DNA of 64,000 nt from Pontibacter sp. Tf4 (GTDB lineage Bacteria; Bacteroidota; Bacteroidia; Cytophagales; Hymenobacteraceae). A program made the translations under genes and the position numbers. Below, piece after piece: positions 8,175 to 16,672 of the stretch; the stretch's first letter is position 1; every line of letters begins with the position of its first letter. Where the stretch lies: positions 347,992 to 411,991 of the forward strand of contig NZ_JACKZC010000003.1 in NCBI RefSeq assembly GCF_014212495.1, written 5' to 3'. Below the pieces are notes generated by a model, which saw only the letters and a program-made list of their open reading frames with translations, was not told where the DNA came from and did no database searches.

Positions 8175-8600
8175 ATGAAATTCTACTTGCTAACTATAGT
8201 TCTTTATATGGCTATGCATACTTCCCTCGCTCAGGTAACGCCTAAAACCACTGGCACTGAAGCTCCTGCCACTGTGCAGCTACTTGCTTACAACAACCGC
8301 GACATCGAAACTTTTCTGACGGCTTATACCGATGATGTAAAAGTTTACCGCCAACCAGGCTTGCTCAGCTACCAGGGAAAAGAAGAAATGCGCAAATGCT
8401 ACGGCCAGAAGTTTGCTGAAACGCCGGACCTGCATTGCGAGCTGGTAAACCGAATAGTTTCCGGGAATGTGGTGATAGACCACGAACGCGTGCAGACCGA
8501 TAAGAATAAGCCACGTATAGAAGCCATTGCCGTTTACCGGATTCGCGAAGGGAAAATTTACGAAGTAACCTTTATTTATCCTGATCCGGAAACCAAGTAA
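8175..8600 (+). CDS. Exported NTF2/SnoaL-like protein
   Basis: A 141-residue protein with a short signal peptide (MKFYLLTIVLYMAMHTSLAQ) followed by an NTF2-like domain of the steroid-isomerase/SnoaL type. Visible features are QLLAYNNRDIETFLTAYTDD, VKVYRQP, and the strands VVIDHERV and EAIAVYRIREGKIYEVTFIY. The open frame extends back to a GTG at 8118, but the signal peptide fixes the ATG at 8175. It starts a plus-strand operon with the HAD and GNAT genes (gaps of 8 and 4 bases). No catalytic Asp/His pair can be assigned with confidence. Confidence 0.8.
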   Translation: MKFYLLTIVLYMAMHTSLAQVTPKTTGTEAPATVQLLAYNNRDIETFLTAYTDDVKVYRQPGLLSYQGKEEMRKCYGQKFAETPDLHCELVNRIVSGNVVIDHERVQTDKNKPRIEAIAVYRIREGKIYEVTFIYPDPETK

Positions 8601-8608
8601 GTAAGCTT

Positions 8609-9238
8609 ATGTTAGAAAAAACCGACAGCCTGATTTTTGACCTGGACGGCACGCTTTGGGATGCTACCGAAACAGTGGCCCGTGCCTGGCGTGCAGCCCG
8701 CAAACAAATAGATTTCGACATTCAGGAGATAACTCAGGATGACATCCGGAATGTAGCCGGTATGCAGCACGACCTGATCTATAACAAACTGTTCCCGGAC
8801 CTAACGGATGAGCAGAAAAAAGAGCTGATGGAAATAAGTGGCCGGGAGGAAATGGAGCACCTGAAAAAGTACGGTGGCACCTTGTTCGGAGGCATGAAGG
8901 ATGCGCTAGAGTATCTGCATGGTAAGTATAAACTCTTTATAGTCAGCAATTGCCAGGACGGCTACATCGAAGCATTTTACGACTTTACAAAGCTTGGCTG
9001 TTTGTTCAGCGACCATGAATGTTCCGGCCGAACGGGCAACCCCAAAGGCGACAACCTGAAAGATATTATCAGCAGAAATAACCTGCAACACCCCGTTTAT
9101 GTGGGCGATACAAACGGAGACTACGAAGCAAGCGCCAAAGCAGGAACGCCGTTTGTTTATGCCGCTTATGGGTTTGGAAACGTGCCCCGCTATGATCTAA
9201 ACCTGAATGCCCCATCCGATCTGAAAAAGTACTTTTAA
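8609..9238 (+). CDS. HAD-superfamily hydrolase
   Basis: A 209-residue haloacid-dehalogenase-type phosphatase. Motif I is FDLDGTLWD near residue 10 (nucleophile and acid/base Asp). A helical cap follows (about residues 18-85). Motif II is LFIVSNCQ, motif III is the Lys in GNPKGDN, and motif IV is YVGDTNGD. The general form is that of phosphoglycolate phosphatase and beta-phosphoglucomutase relatives; the substrate is unknown. It is the middle gene of a three-gene operon. Confidence 0.88.
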   Translation: MLEKTDSLIFDLDGTLWDATETVARAWRAARKQIDFDIQEITQDDIRNVAGMQHDLIYNKLFPDLTDEQKKELMEISGREEMEHLKKYGGTLFGGMKDALEYLHGKYKLFIVSNCQDGYIEAFYDFTKLGCLFSDHECSGRTGNPKGDNLKDIISRNNLQHPVYVGDTNGDYEASAKAGTPFVYAAYGFGNVPRYDLNLNAPSDLKKYF

Positions 9239-9242
9239 GACC

Positions 9243-9713
9243 ATGATTGTAGAAGCCACCCCGGATGATATAGATGAGCTGTTTCCGCTTTGGCTGGAAC
9301 TGATGCAACAGCACCAGCACTACCACAAGATTTTTAAGTGTAGGCCTAACCAACAACAGGCCCTGAAAGCTGAACTGCTGAGCCGGATAAAAGAAAAAGG
9401 CACTCAGGTATTTGCCTATGAACAGGATGGCGAGTGGGTAGGTATGATCATTTGCCAGATCCGGAAAACTATAGTTGGTTTTGAGCTAAGCCGGAAAGGA
9501 TACATTGCCGAAACTATAGTTAAAAGCACCCAGCGTGGCAAGGGAATTGGTAAAGAGCTTTTTGAAGCGGCCCGCAACTGGTTACATGATAATGGCGCCG
9601 ACCATATTGAGTTGCAGGTATCTGTTAAAAATCAGGCTGCACTCGCGTTCTGGCAACAACAGGGCTTTGCGCCTGCCACACAGCACCTGGTGCTGGTACT
9701 TGATAGATCGTAA
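9243..9713 (+). CDS. GNAT-family N-acetyltransferase
   Basis: A 156-residue acetyltransferase. The acetyl-CoA loop is QRGKGIGKELFEAA (Q/RxxGxG/A form) at about residues 98-111, and the C-terminal segment VKNQAALAFWQQQGF is the usual motif B. The N-terminus (VEATPDDIDELFPLWLELM) is typical of the small-molecule or peptide acetyltransferase group. The gene follows the HAD gene by 4 bases. The acceptor is unknown. Confidence 0.87.
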   Translation: MIVEATPDDIDELFPLWLELMQQHQHYHKIFKCRPNQQQALKAELLSRIKEKGTQVFAYEQDGEWVGMIICQIRKTIVGFELSRKGYIAETIVKSTQRGKGIGKELFEAARNWLHDNGADHIELQVSVKNQAALAFWQQQGFAPATQHLVLVLDRS

Positions 9714-9849
9714 ACGGCCGGTAATTAAAAACAAGGTACAACCACTGTTATCCAATGGTTGTACCCGTCAGCTCCCTTTGCCCTCTACCTCAAAGGAAGT
9801 TTATCTTACATATTCACATCTCAGCCAGCCGGCTATGTTCCTACCCCAA

Positions 9850-10143
9850 CTATATGCTCACTGTATGGAAGTACCTGAGGCTGGGCGGCCCCGACAGGAA
9901 CCCCACCAACTCATGCAGCATTCCTGATTTTGTGCACCATGCCAGGTACTTTTTATGGTGGTCCTGCGATTCCCAGTCTTCCACCATCAGCAGTGCTGTC
10001 GGCTCATTTTCATTCTGAAAAAGATCACTGTACAGACAGCCTTCATAGTGCCTGGCCCCCGGAATGACTTTCTGAAAGAACGCTTTGGCTTCGTTCACAG
10101 ATTCTTCCCGAATGCGTGCTTCCAAAATCACTCTCATAGCCAT
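9850..10143 (-). CDS. Antibiotic biosynthesis monooxygenase (ABM) domain protein
   Basis: A dimeric ferredoxin-like ABM/YgiN-type protein of about 97 residues. Strand 1 is RVILEARI, the helix is NEAKAFFQKVIPGAR, and the strands carry YEGCLYSDLFQ and ALLMVEDWES, with the helix HHKKYLAWC. Family members are cofactor-free quinol monooxygenases or have no known role. The frame extends back to a TTG at 10176, but the extra residues look non-coding. The ATG at 10143, or that at 10137, is a better start. It stands alone between a GNAT gene (convergent) and a 300-base AT-rich spacer. Confidence 0.78.
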   Translation of the reverse strand: MAMRVILEARIREESVNEAKAFFQKVIPGARHYEGCLYSDLFQNENEPTALLMVEDWESQDHHKKYLAWCTKSGMLHELVGFLSGPPSLRYFHTVSI

Positions 10144-10452
10144 ATAGCCGTTTATTAAAAAGTTTAATACTTGCAATAAGTATTAAATCGTATTCTGTAA
10201 AATGTTATACGCATTCTATAAATGGCACACAGCCATTATTAATTATTTTAGTAGAAACATGGTTTAGATGGGCCAGCGCACACTTTTTAATGACCATTAA
10301 ACTCCAGTTTTTATTAATATATCACAAAACAATATTAAAAATCTCTAATAAAATACTACTCTTTTATACGCATTAATGCGCCTGTCTTATGTTACCTAAA
10401 AGCATACCCGGAAGTCAGGCTGCTGATACAGGTTGATTATTTAGTATCTTCG

Positions 10453-12378
10453 TTGCCAAATTTGCTACCCGTGCAGGATATCCACCACATTCTTAAAACC
10501 TACTGGGGCTACGACCAATTCAGGCCGTTGCAGGAAGATATTGTGCGCTCTGTGCTGGATGGCCAGGATACCCTGGCGCTGCTGCCTACCGGTGGTGGCA
10601 AATCGATCTGCTTTCAGGTACCGGCCATGGCGCTGGATGGTATTTGCGTGGTTGTTACGCCGCTTATTGCCCTGATGAAGGACCAGGTGGAGCAACTGAA
10701 GAAACGCGGCATACCGGCCGTTGCCATTTACTCGGGCATGAGTCGCCGTGAAATAGATATTGCGCTGGATAACTGCGTGTATGGCAATACTAAGTTTCTG
10801 TACCTGTCGCCGGAACGTTTGCTGACCGATATTTTCCAGGAGCGGGTAAAACGGATGAAGGTGAACTTGCTGGCTGTGGACGAGGCACACTGTATCTCGC
10901 AGTGGGGTTACGATTTCAGGCCGCCTTACCTGCAGTTAGCTGCCCTGCGCGAGCTGTTGCCCGGCGTACCCGTACTGGCCCTAACAGCCACTGCCACCGA
11001 ACAGGTGCGCCAGGACATACAGGAAAAGTTACTCTTTAAAAAGCCGAATGTATTTGTAAAGAGCTTTGCCCGCGCCAACCTGTCTTACTCCTGCCTTTAC
11101 ACCGAAGACAAGGTTACCCGACTGCTGGAGATTTTGCAGCGCATGCAGGGGCAAACTATAGTTTATGTGCGCAGCCGCAGACAAACTATGGAGCTGGCTA
11201 AATTTCTGCAAAGCAGGCGCATTTCGGCGGCAGCTTACCATGCCGGCTTAAAGTTTGAAGAACGCAGCGCTGCCCAGCAACTATGGATAGACGATAAAGT
11301 GCGGGTGATGGTAGCGACCAATGCCTTCGGGATGGGAATTGACAAACCGGATGTGCGCCTGGTAGTGCACCTGGACCTGCCCGAAAGCCTGGAAGCCTAT
11401 TACCAGGAAGCAGGCCGTGCCGGCCGCGACGAAAAATATAGTTACGCGGTTATCCTGTATGGCCCGAGTGATGTGGCCGATCTGCACAAAAAAGTGGAGG
11501 AAGCCCACCCACCGCTGGAACTGATCAGGCGTGTATACCAGTGCCTCGCCAATTATTACCAGCTGGCCGTGGGCAGCGGCGCCATGAGCAGTTTTGATTT
11601 TGACCTGGTCGATTTTGCCAAGCAGTACAAGCTTAAACAACTGGAAGTGCACCATGCCATAAAACGGCTGGAGGGCGAAGGCTACCTGCAACTAAACGAA
11701 GGCTACTATAGTCCGTCTCGGCTATTCATACAGTTAAACAACACGGCTTTGTACGAATTTCAGGTGATGAACCCGGAACACGATGCCCTGCTGCGTATGG
11801 TGCTGCGCATGTACGGCGGCGAAGCTTTCACCAACTTTGTAAAAATATCTGAACGCAAACTGGCCGAGCAGCTGAGCAAACCGGAACAGGAGATCAGGCG
11901 CAAGTTGCAGTACCTGCACAAACTACAGGTTATAGTTTACGAACCACAACACGATGCTCCGCAACTGGTTTTTACACAAGCCCGCCAGGATGCCCTGAAC
12001 CTGCCTCTGAACCATAAGAAACTGGAAGAGCTGCGCAGCCGTGCCCTGCACCAGGTAACCGAAATGGGCCGTTATGTAGAGAATACCAACCGCTGCCGTA
12101 CCCAACTCCTGCTGGCTTACTTTAACGAGATAAGCGATAAAAGCTGCCGCATCTGTGATTACTGCCTGGCCCAGCGTAAAAAGCAACGCGAAGCAGAAGA
12201 ACTACAGGCTTTCCGGGCGCAACTTCTGGAACTGCTGCAACAGAAACCTTACCTGCCCAAAGAACTGGTACAGCAATTTACGGCCAAAGACCACGCAACT
12301 ATAACTAACCTGCTGCGCGAACTGGTAGATACCGGCCAGGTAAACTATAGCCCCGATGGCAGGCTGCAGAAACTATAG
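10453..12378 (+). CDS. recQ: ATP-dependent DNA helicase RecQ
   Basis: A RecQ-family 3'-5' helicase of up to 641 residues, for DNA repair and recombination-intermediate processing. Walker A is LPTGGGKS (residues 44-51) and the DEAH box is at 143-146, followed by the aromatic-rich loop CISQWGYDFRPPY. Motif VI is QEAGRAGRD. The zinc-binding module has four cysteines ending in CRICDYC near residue 590. A winged-helix domain is present, but no clear HRDC domain, so this is the short form. No ATG occurs before the Walker A motif: the start must be TTG (10453 or 10462) or GTG (10471). The stop TAG lies inside an AACTATAGTT palindrome shared with the stop of the convergent gene. Confidence 0.93.
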   Translation: MPNLLPVQDIHHILKTYWGYDQFRPLQEDIVRSVLDGQDTLALLPTGGGKSICFQVPAMALDGICVVVTPLIALMKDQVEQLKKRGIPAVAIYSGMSRREIDIALDNCVYGNTKFLYLSPERLLTDIFQERVKRMKVNLLAVDEAHCISQWGYDFRPPYLQLAALRELLPGVPVLALTATATEQVRQDIQEKLLFKKPNVFVKSFARANLSYSCLYTEDKVTRLLEILQRMQGQTIVYVRSRRQTMELAKFLQSRRISAAAYHAGLKFEERSAAQQLWIDDKVRVMVATNAFGMGIDKPDVRLVVHLDLPESLEAYYQEAGRAGRDEKYSYAVILYGPSDVADLHKKVEEAHPPLELIRRVYQCLANYYQLAVGSGAMSSFDFDLVDFAKQYKLKQLEVHHAIKRLEGEGYLQLNEGYYSPSRLFIQLNNTALYEFQVMNPEHDALLRMVLRMYGGEAFTNFVKISERKLAEQLSKPEQEIRRKLQYLHKLQVIVYEPQHDAPQLVFTQARQDALNLPLNHKKLEELRSRALHQVTEMGRYVENTNRCRTQLLLAYFNEISDKSCRICDYCLAQRKKQREAEELQAFRAQLLELLQQKPYLPKELVQQFTAKDHATITNLLRELVDTGQVNYSPDGRLQKL

Positions 12379-12380
12379 TT
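12371..12380. repeat. AACTATAGTT palindrome joining two stop codons
   Basis: This perfect ten-base palindrome contains the TAG stop of recQ (12376-12378) and two bases of the TAA stop of the convergent minus-strand gene (12379-12381). It is one of a very large number of copies in the window; other perfect copies lie at 1944, 1975 and 5043. Confidence 0.9.
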
Positions 12381-13197
12381 ACCGCGGCACACGGATGCTA
12401 ACACCAGTCGTTACAAAGTAATCCGGCGCGTACTTGTTCAGGGCAATGCCTGCGCCAGCGTCTACCTGCAGCGTCGGGCTTATCAAAAACAGGATACCGG
12501 CATCAGCAGAATGGCTTGCCTTCTCCCCTTTCTGCTTTTCCCCGAACACTTCGCCATAAACTGTAACCTTATCACTCAGGGCTGCGCCAAGGCTAACAGC
12601 ATAACTTTTCAGCGGGTCGCCATCCTGCCAGCCATATGCCAGGTTATAGTTCAGATCCAGTTTATCGGTCAGGGAGTTTTTAAGCAGCAGACGCAGGTGT
12701 GGTTCCGGGTTCTCCGGCGAGAAAGTTTTATCTCCTACAGGCAGATCCACCATGGTCATAAAGGCTGCCTGCGGACGCAGCCCCTGCTCTTCCCATAGTT
12801 TTATCTTGGTTCCTACGGTCAGCGGCCCGAACCCTTTCTCTTTTAGCCGTTGCTCCTGGTCTGCTTCTATGTTAAGTTGCTGGTACGTAGCCTCCACACG
12901 TAACTCCAGCCAGTCCAGGATGCCGGCACGGAGCAAGGCGGTGGGGTATGCTGTATAGTGCAGGGTCGTGTTCTCTGCTCTGTCTTTCTCGAAGTACAGA
13001 CCTGTTTCCAGTTGCAGCGTTCGGGCTGGTACTATAGCAGCGGCATCAGCCTGATCAGGGCGGTCTGTTTCTAAGGGCGGCTGCTCAGGTTTTGCATCCC
13101 TGTTTTGCCCAAACCCATCGGATGAGATAAGCAACAAGGCTACAAGCGATAGAAGTAGTACTTTCAGAACTATAGTTTGAGTAAAGACAGGTTGCAT
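12379..13197 (-). CDS. Outer-membrane transporter-like protein (phenol MetA-like)
   Basis: A 272-residue protein with an N-terminal signal peptide (hydrophobic stretch VLLLSLVALLLISS, cleavage near GFGQ). It then has the pattern of the Phenol_MetA_deg family of outer-membrane beta-barrels: ETDRPDQ near the start, LQLETGLYF, alternating strands, and a terminal strand ending VSIRVPR. These are annotated as transporters, but the substrate is unknown. A palindromic site at 13243-13260, similar to those upstream of the TonB receptor gene, suggests metal-dependent control. Its stop codon abuts that of recQ with no base between them. Confidence 0.78.
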   Translation of the reverse strand: MQPVFTQTIVLKVLLLSLVALLLISSDGFGQNRDAKPEQPPLETDRPDQADAAAIVPARTLQLETGLYFEKDRAENTTLHYTAYPTALLRAGILDWLELRVEATYQQLNIEADQEQRLKEKGFGPLTVGTKIKLWEEQGLRPQAAFMTMVDLPVGDKTFSPENPEPHLRLLLKNSLTDKLDLNYNLAYGWQDGDPLKSYAVSLGAALSDKVTVYGEVFGEKQKGEKASHSADAGILFLISPTLQVDAGAGIALNKYAPDYFVTTGVSIRVPR

Positions 13198-13242
13198 AAG
13201 GTATCTGTTTAGTTACAAAATTTAGAGCAAGCTAATAAATCA

Positions 13243-13260
13243 ATTTAGACGAATCTAAAT
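13243..13260. promoter_or_regulatory. Operator-like palindrome ATTTAGA-n4-TCTAAAT
   Basis: A perfect inverted repeat of 7-base arms with a 4-base spacer, 46 bases upstream of the minus-strand start at 13197. The same arms occur with 5-base spacers at 35427-35445 and, imperfectly, at 35367-35384, upstream of the TonB receptor gene. The form resembles sites of DtxR/MntR-type metal regulators; the regulator itself is inferred. Confidence 0.55.
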
Positions 13261-13277
13261 ATTAAACGAGACAAACA

Positions 13278-13307
13278 AAAACCTGGCTGTAATTAGCCAG
13301 GTTTTTT
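13278..13307 (-). terminator. Rho-independent terminator
   Basis: Stem AACCTGGCT/AGCCAGGTT with a 6-base loop. The T-run on the minus side (TTTTTGTTTG) fits termination of the minus-strand gene that ends at 13335. Confidence 0.8.
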
Positions 13308-13334
13308 AGCTATGTTTTTAAAAGAAACTATAGT

Positions 13335-14117
13335 TTAAGCAGCAGCAGACTGCCCATCCTCGCGTTCTTCTATCACTTTTTTCAGCTTCTCAATGGCCTG
13401 TGCAGCACGCTCCTCGTCAAAACGGTTAATGTTCAGCAACATCTTCGTCTTTTCCTGGCGCGTAATGACCGGGTAGTTCAGCAGTCGGATGATCTCTTCT
13501 TTCTGCTTGGCAGAAGCATAACGTACGCTACCTGCCGGTTCTTCGGCCACCTGCTTATCGGCTGTGGCAGCTGCTTCGGCGGCACGCATGGTTGCTTTTT
13601 TCTCGGTAGGTACTGCCTGTTTTGCTCCTGCTGTGTCGTTGCCGCTATAGTCCATTTCCTCAGCCGGGGTTGGCTCGTAACCAGCCGCCCTGATGATCCA
13701 GGCCAGAATATTACGGTAAGCCTTACCAATGGCACGTGTCTGCGCCATAGAGGCAATTGCAAACTCCTGGTAATATTTCTTGCCCTGTTCCTTGTTAGAG
13801 CAGATCGCAAAACCTGCACCAACCACTAACTGGCTACGCATATCCAGCAGGTTTACTTTTGCCTGGTATTTTATTTCGTCATCGGTACTGATGTTTACCA
13901 CATGCTCTACTACCGGCAATATACCTAAGCGCGAACCGGCGTATTGCCAGCCTTCCACGTTCACATACTCTTTGCCTTGTATGTTCTGATATAGTCTGTT
14001 CTCTTTAATGAACTTCGCCAGGTCTACAGCCAGATGCAGTGTCTCATCCGACTTCGAAATATCATAGCTCTCGACCTTAGGCTTCTGTACTTTTAGTTCT
14101 TTACTTGGTTGATTCAT
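13335..14117 (-). CDS. Phage-type DNA recombination-associated conserved protein
   Basis: A protein of about 260 residues. Its centre matches a family met mostly in phages and plasmids: YVNVEGWQYAG, LGILPVV, then AIASMAQTRAIGKAYRN and AGYEPTPAEEM. The family is usually uncharacterised, often near single-strand annealing or ssDNA-binding genes, so a recombination role is inference. The C-terminal 60 residues (SAKQKEEIIRLLNYP onward) form a helical appendix, linked by an Ala/Lys-rich stretch. The frame extends to 14180, but the ATG at 14117 fits better. It stands alone here without phage neighbours. A terminator follows at 13278-13307. Confidence 0.65.
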   Translation of the reverse strand: MNQPSKELKVQKPKVESYDISKSDETLHLAVDLAKFIKENRLYQNIQGKEYVNVEGWQYAGSRLGILPVVEHVVNISTDDEIKYQAKVNLLDMRSQLVVGAGFAICSNKEQGKKYYQEFAIASMAQTRAIGKAYRNILAWIIRAAGYEPTPAEEMDYSGNDTAGAKQAVPTEKKATMRAAEAAATADKQVAEEPAGSVRYASAKQKEEIIRLLNYPVITRQEKTKMLLNINRFDEERAAQAIEKLKKVIEEREDGQSAAA

Positions 14118-14339
14118 CTCTATTAGCTCTCGTTTGTTTAAGTACAATAAGTAAACACAGCTGCTACAGAAATGGTGCAAAAAACTATCAGAAAATTTAA
14201 TTTTATTTAACTGATTATAAGCCAGTTATAAATATTTTTCCAAAATTTTTAGCAACTCTGCTAAAGCTGTGCTGATGCCGGCTAAAAGAGAAAAGGGTAA
14301 AGAGTATTTACGACGAAAAGAGAGTTGTAGTTAGGGAGG

Positions 14340-14570
14340 ATTTATAGTTTAAGCGTTTGGGAATTAAAGCGTTTAGGAAGTTGGGAAGAGAAGGATTTGT
14401 ACAGACCCGATATGTTGTGTCTCCGCTATGGAGCGATAGGCTCAAGTATAGTTTGGCAGTATTTTGCAGCTATAGCCAAGCGAGTCTGGAGACTCGCATA
14501 CACTGCGCGGTACCGGTCAGCTACCGGAGCCGGATAAGACGCAACATATGGCGTCTTCAACTATAACTAT
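14340..14570. repeat. Palindrome-rich spacer
   Basis: The spacer 14118-14608 holds no gene. It contains three clear hairpins: GCGAGTCT-gg-AGACTCGC (14480-14497), CCGGT-cagct-ACCGG (14513-14527) and AAGACGC-aacatatg-GCGTCTT (14536-14557), with CTATAG-type palindromes between them. The last hairpin resembles AGACGCAA-cgta-TTGCGTCT at 46181-46200. The left part carries a degenerate GTTTAGGAAGTT repeat. Confidence 0.6.
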
Positions 14571-14608
14571 ACAACAATTTAACAATCAATAATTTAACCA
14601 TCAAAAAC

Positions 14609-15280
14609 TCAGCCTTCAGAAAGCACTTCCTGCACGATCTGGCCGTCTTTCATGACCAGGGTGCGGTCGGCCATAGAAGCTAACTGCTCGTTGTGTGTCA
14701 CGATCACGAAGGTCTGGTTGAATTCGTCGCGGAGTCTGAAGAAGATGTCGTGCAGTTCCTGGGCGTTCTTGGAGTCGAGGTTACCGCTGGGCTCATCGGC
14801 AAAAATAATACGCGGCGAGTTGATGAGGGCTCTTGCCACTGCCGTGCGCTGCTGCTCCCCTCCCGACATTTCGGAAGGCTTGTGGTTAAGCCGGTGCGAC
14901 AGGTTCAGCATGGCCAGCAGCTCTTTGGCACGCTCGGTCACTTCTTTCTCGTTGCGGCCAGCCAGAAAGCCCGGCAGGCAGACATTCTCTACAGCGGTAA
15001 ACTCGGGCAGCAGATTGTGGAACTGGAAAATAAACCCGATGTGGCGGTTGCGGAACCTGGCCAGTTCAGTAGCATTCAGCCTGGCAATGTTATTCCCATC
15101 AAACAGTACTTCGCCGGAGTCAGCGCCATCCAACGTGCCCAGTATATGCAGCAGCGTACTTTTACCCGCCCCGGATGCCCCAACTATAGATACCACTTCG
15201 CCTGTACCAATGGTCAGGTTGATACCTTTCAGAACCTCAAGAGAACCGTATTTTTTATGGACGTTGGATACCTGCAGCAC
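14609..15280 (-). CDS. LolD-like ABC transporter ATP-binding protein
   Basis: An ATPase of about 223 residues of the LolD/MacB/FtsE class. Walker A is GASGAGKST, the Q-loop is FIFQFHNLLPEFTA, the signature is MSGGEQQR, Walker B is IIFADEPSGNLD, and the switch His is in VTHNE. The sequence matches the LolD type that drives lipoprotein release from the inner membrane, but its permease is not in this window, so the symbol is withheld. The frame extends upstream to 15367; the normal N-terminus (LQVSNVHKKYG) starts at a GTG at 15280. Confidence 0.88.
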   Translation of the reverse strand: MLQVSNVHKKYGSLEVLKGINLTIGTGEVVSIVGASGAGKSTLLHILGTLDGADSGEVLFDGNNIARLNATELARFRNRHIGFIFQFHNLLPEFTAVENVCLPGFLAGRNEKEVTERAKELLAMLNLSHRLNHKPSEMSGGEQQRTAVARALINSPRIIFADEPSGNLDSKNAQELHDIFFRLRDEFNQTFVIVTHNEQLASMADRTLVMKDGQIVQEVLSEG

Positions 15281-15385
15281 GCTGAATAAACTATAGTTAT
15301 GAAAAAGGATGACTAACAGGTCCAAAGCTACAAATTTTTGCGGGATTAGGGGACCCGTTTTTTGCACAATATCAGCCGTCCGGCT

Positions 15386-16477
15386 TTAGGTTTTGCTTTC
15401 CGGGTTGCCGGCGCTCCCGGCCTTTACCCACTTTCCGGTAGCGGCATCGTCTTTTTCAAGCACATCTTTTATGTATAGTTCTTTTACCAGTACCATCAGC
15501 ACGGCCAGTATGGGTGCCGCCAGCAACAGGCCCAGGCCACCCTGCAGCAAGCCTAACAGCACCTGGAAAAACAGCAACAGCGCCGGGGGCAGTGCTACGG
15601 TCTTCTGAAAAATGATGGGTGTGATGAGATACGTTTCGATCATCTGGATGCCGCCATAGACCAGTATCACATACAGCGCCATCTGCGAGCCTTGGGTAAG
15701 ACCGACCAGCACGGCCGGGATGCCCGCCAACCAGGGGCCGATGTTAGGCACAAAGGCGAGTAAAAAGGCAATCAGGGCCAGCGCAAAAGCCATAGGCAAC
15801 CCGATCAAACTATAGCCGATTGCCGAAGACACACCTATAATAGCCATAGCCGACAGCATGGCCAGTAACCATAACTTAAGCGTATGGTAGCACTCGTGCA
15901 GTACAGCCAGCACGCGGGTGCGGTGCCGTGGCGGGAAAAGCTTGGTAAAACCAACGGTGTATAGTTCGGGGTTTGAGGCAAAGAACAGTGCAGTAATGAT
16001 CACGACAAGCAGGTCGGCGAGTATGCCCAGGGTAGTGGTAACTGCGCCGGTCACTTTAGAGAACAGGGAGCTGGTTTTGGGCATCAGCTTACTCAGGTCT
16101 TCCGGTAATTTGTCGGCTACCTTTTCGCCCCAGCTGTATTGCTGCAGCCATTGCTCCACCTCGCCTAATGATTGCGGCAAGGTTTCCCGTATCTGTTTTC
16201 CCTGCTCGGCTATAGTTGGCCCCACCCACAGAAAGGCCCCCACCAGCAACCCGAAAAAGATCAGGACAGCTAACAACAGGCTCCATCCTCTTTTCAGCGG
16301 CAACTTACTGCTGAGCCACTGGGCCATACCCGAGAACAGCACCGCCAGTAAAATGCCCGCAAAAACCAGCAGAAAAAAGTAGAACTGCATTACCAGCAGG
16401 AATAGCCCCGCCCCGATCAGAAGCACAATAAAAGCGGCTACGGCAGCCCGTTTTGCAAAGGTGTAGATGTTCGTCAT
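15386..16477 (-). CDS. AI-2E family transporter (PerM/UPF0118)
   Basis: A 363-residue inner-membrane protein with about 7-8 hydrophobic segments. There are two close helices at the N-terminus, a soluble stretch of about 100 residues (roughly 90-150), and a C-terminal membrane block with PNIGPWLAGIPAVLVGL and ETYLITPIIFQ, the family hallmark. Members are called autoinducer-2 exporters or, in other lineages, Na+/H+ antiporters; the substrate is not predictable. The gene is separated by about 100 bases from the LolD-like gene downstream on the same strand. Confidence 0.88.
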   Translation of the reverse strand: MTNIYTFAKRAAVAAFIVLLIGAGLFLLVMQFYFFLLVFAGILLAVLFSGMAQWLSSKLPLKRGWSLLLAVLIFFGLLVGAFLWVGPTIAEQGKQIRETLPQSLGEVEQWLQQYSWGEKVADKLPEDLSKLMPKTSSLFSKVTGAVTTTLGILADLLVVIITALFFASNPELYTVGFTKLFPPRHRTRVLAVLHECYHTLKLWLLAMLSAMAIIGVSSAIGYSLIGLPMAFALALIAFLLAFVPNIGPWLAGIPAVLVGLTQGSQMALYVILVYGGIQMIETYLITPIIFQKTVALPPALLLFFQVLLGLLQGGLGLLLAAPILAVLMVLVKELYIKDVLEKDDAATGKWVKAGSAGNPESKT

Positions 16478-16619
16478 AACTGGCCTGCGGTTGTAGGTTC
16501 AGCTATAGTTTACTCGTAACCAAACTATACTGTTGCCCTGCGTTACACCCGTCTTAATTCAATAGCCGTAAGCACAGTATCCGGAACAGAAAGGGTGTAA
16601 TATTTTAAAAATCCATTAC

Positions 16620-16650
16620 TTGAATTTAAAGGGATAAAGGCGTACTTTCG
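16620..16650 (+). promoter_or_regulatory. Putative Bacteroidota-type promoter of sucC
   Basis: A TTG at 16620-16622 and TACTTTCG at 16643-16650 are 20 bases apart. They fit the Bacteroidota -33/-7 pattern (TTTG, TAnnTTTG) with one difference in the -7 box, 22 bases upstream of the ATG. Confidence 0.45.
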
Positions 16651-16672
16651 TGCGTCCATTAAAACTGAAAGC

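Noticed and set aside
14609..15367. A 252-residue LolD-like protein from the longest open frame
   Set aside because: The first 29 residues do not match the family; the normal N-terminus begins at the GTG at 15280.
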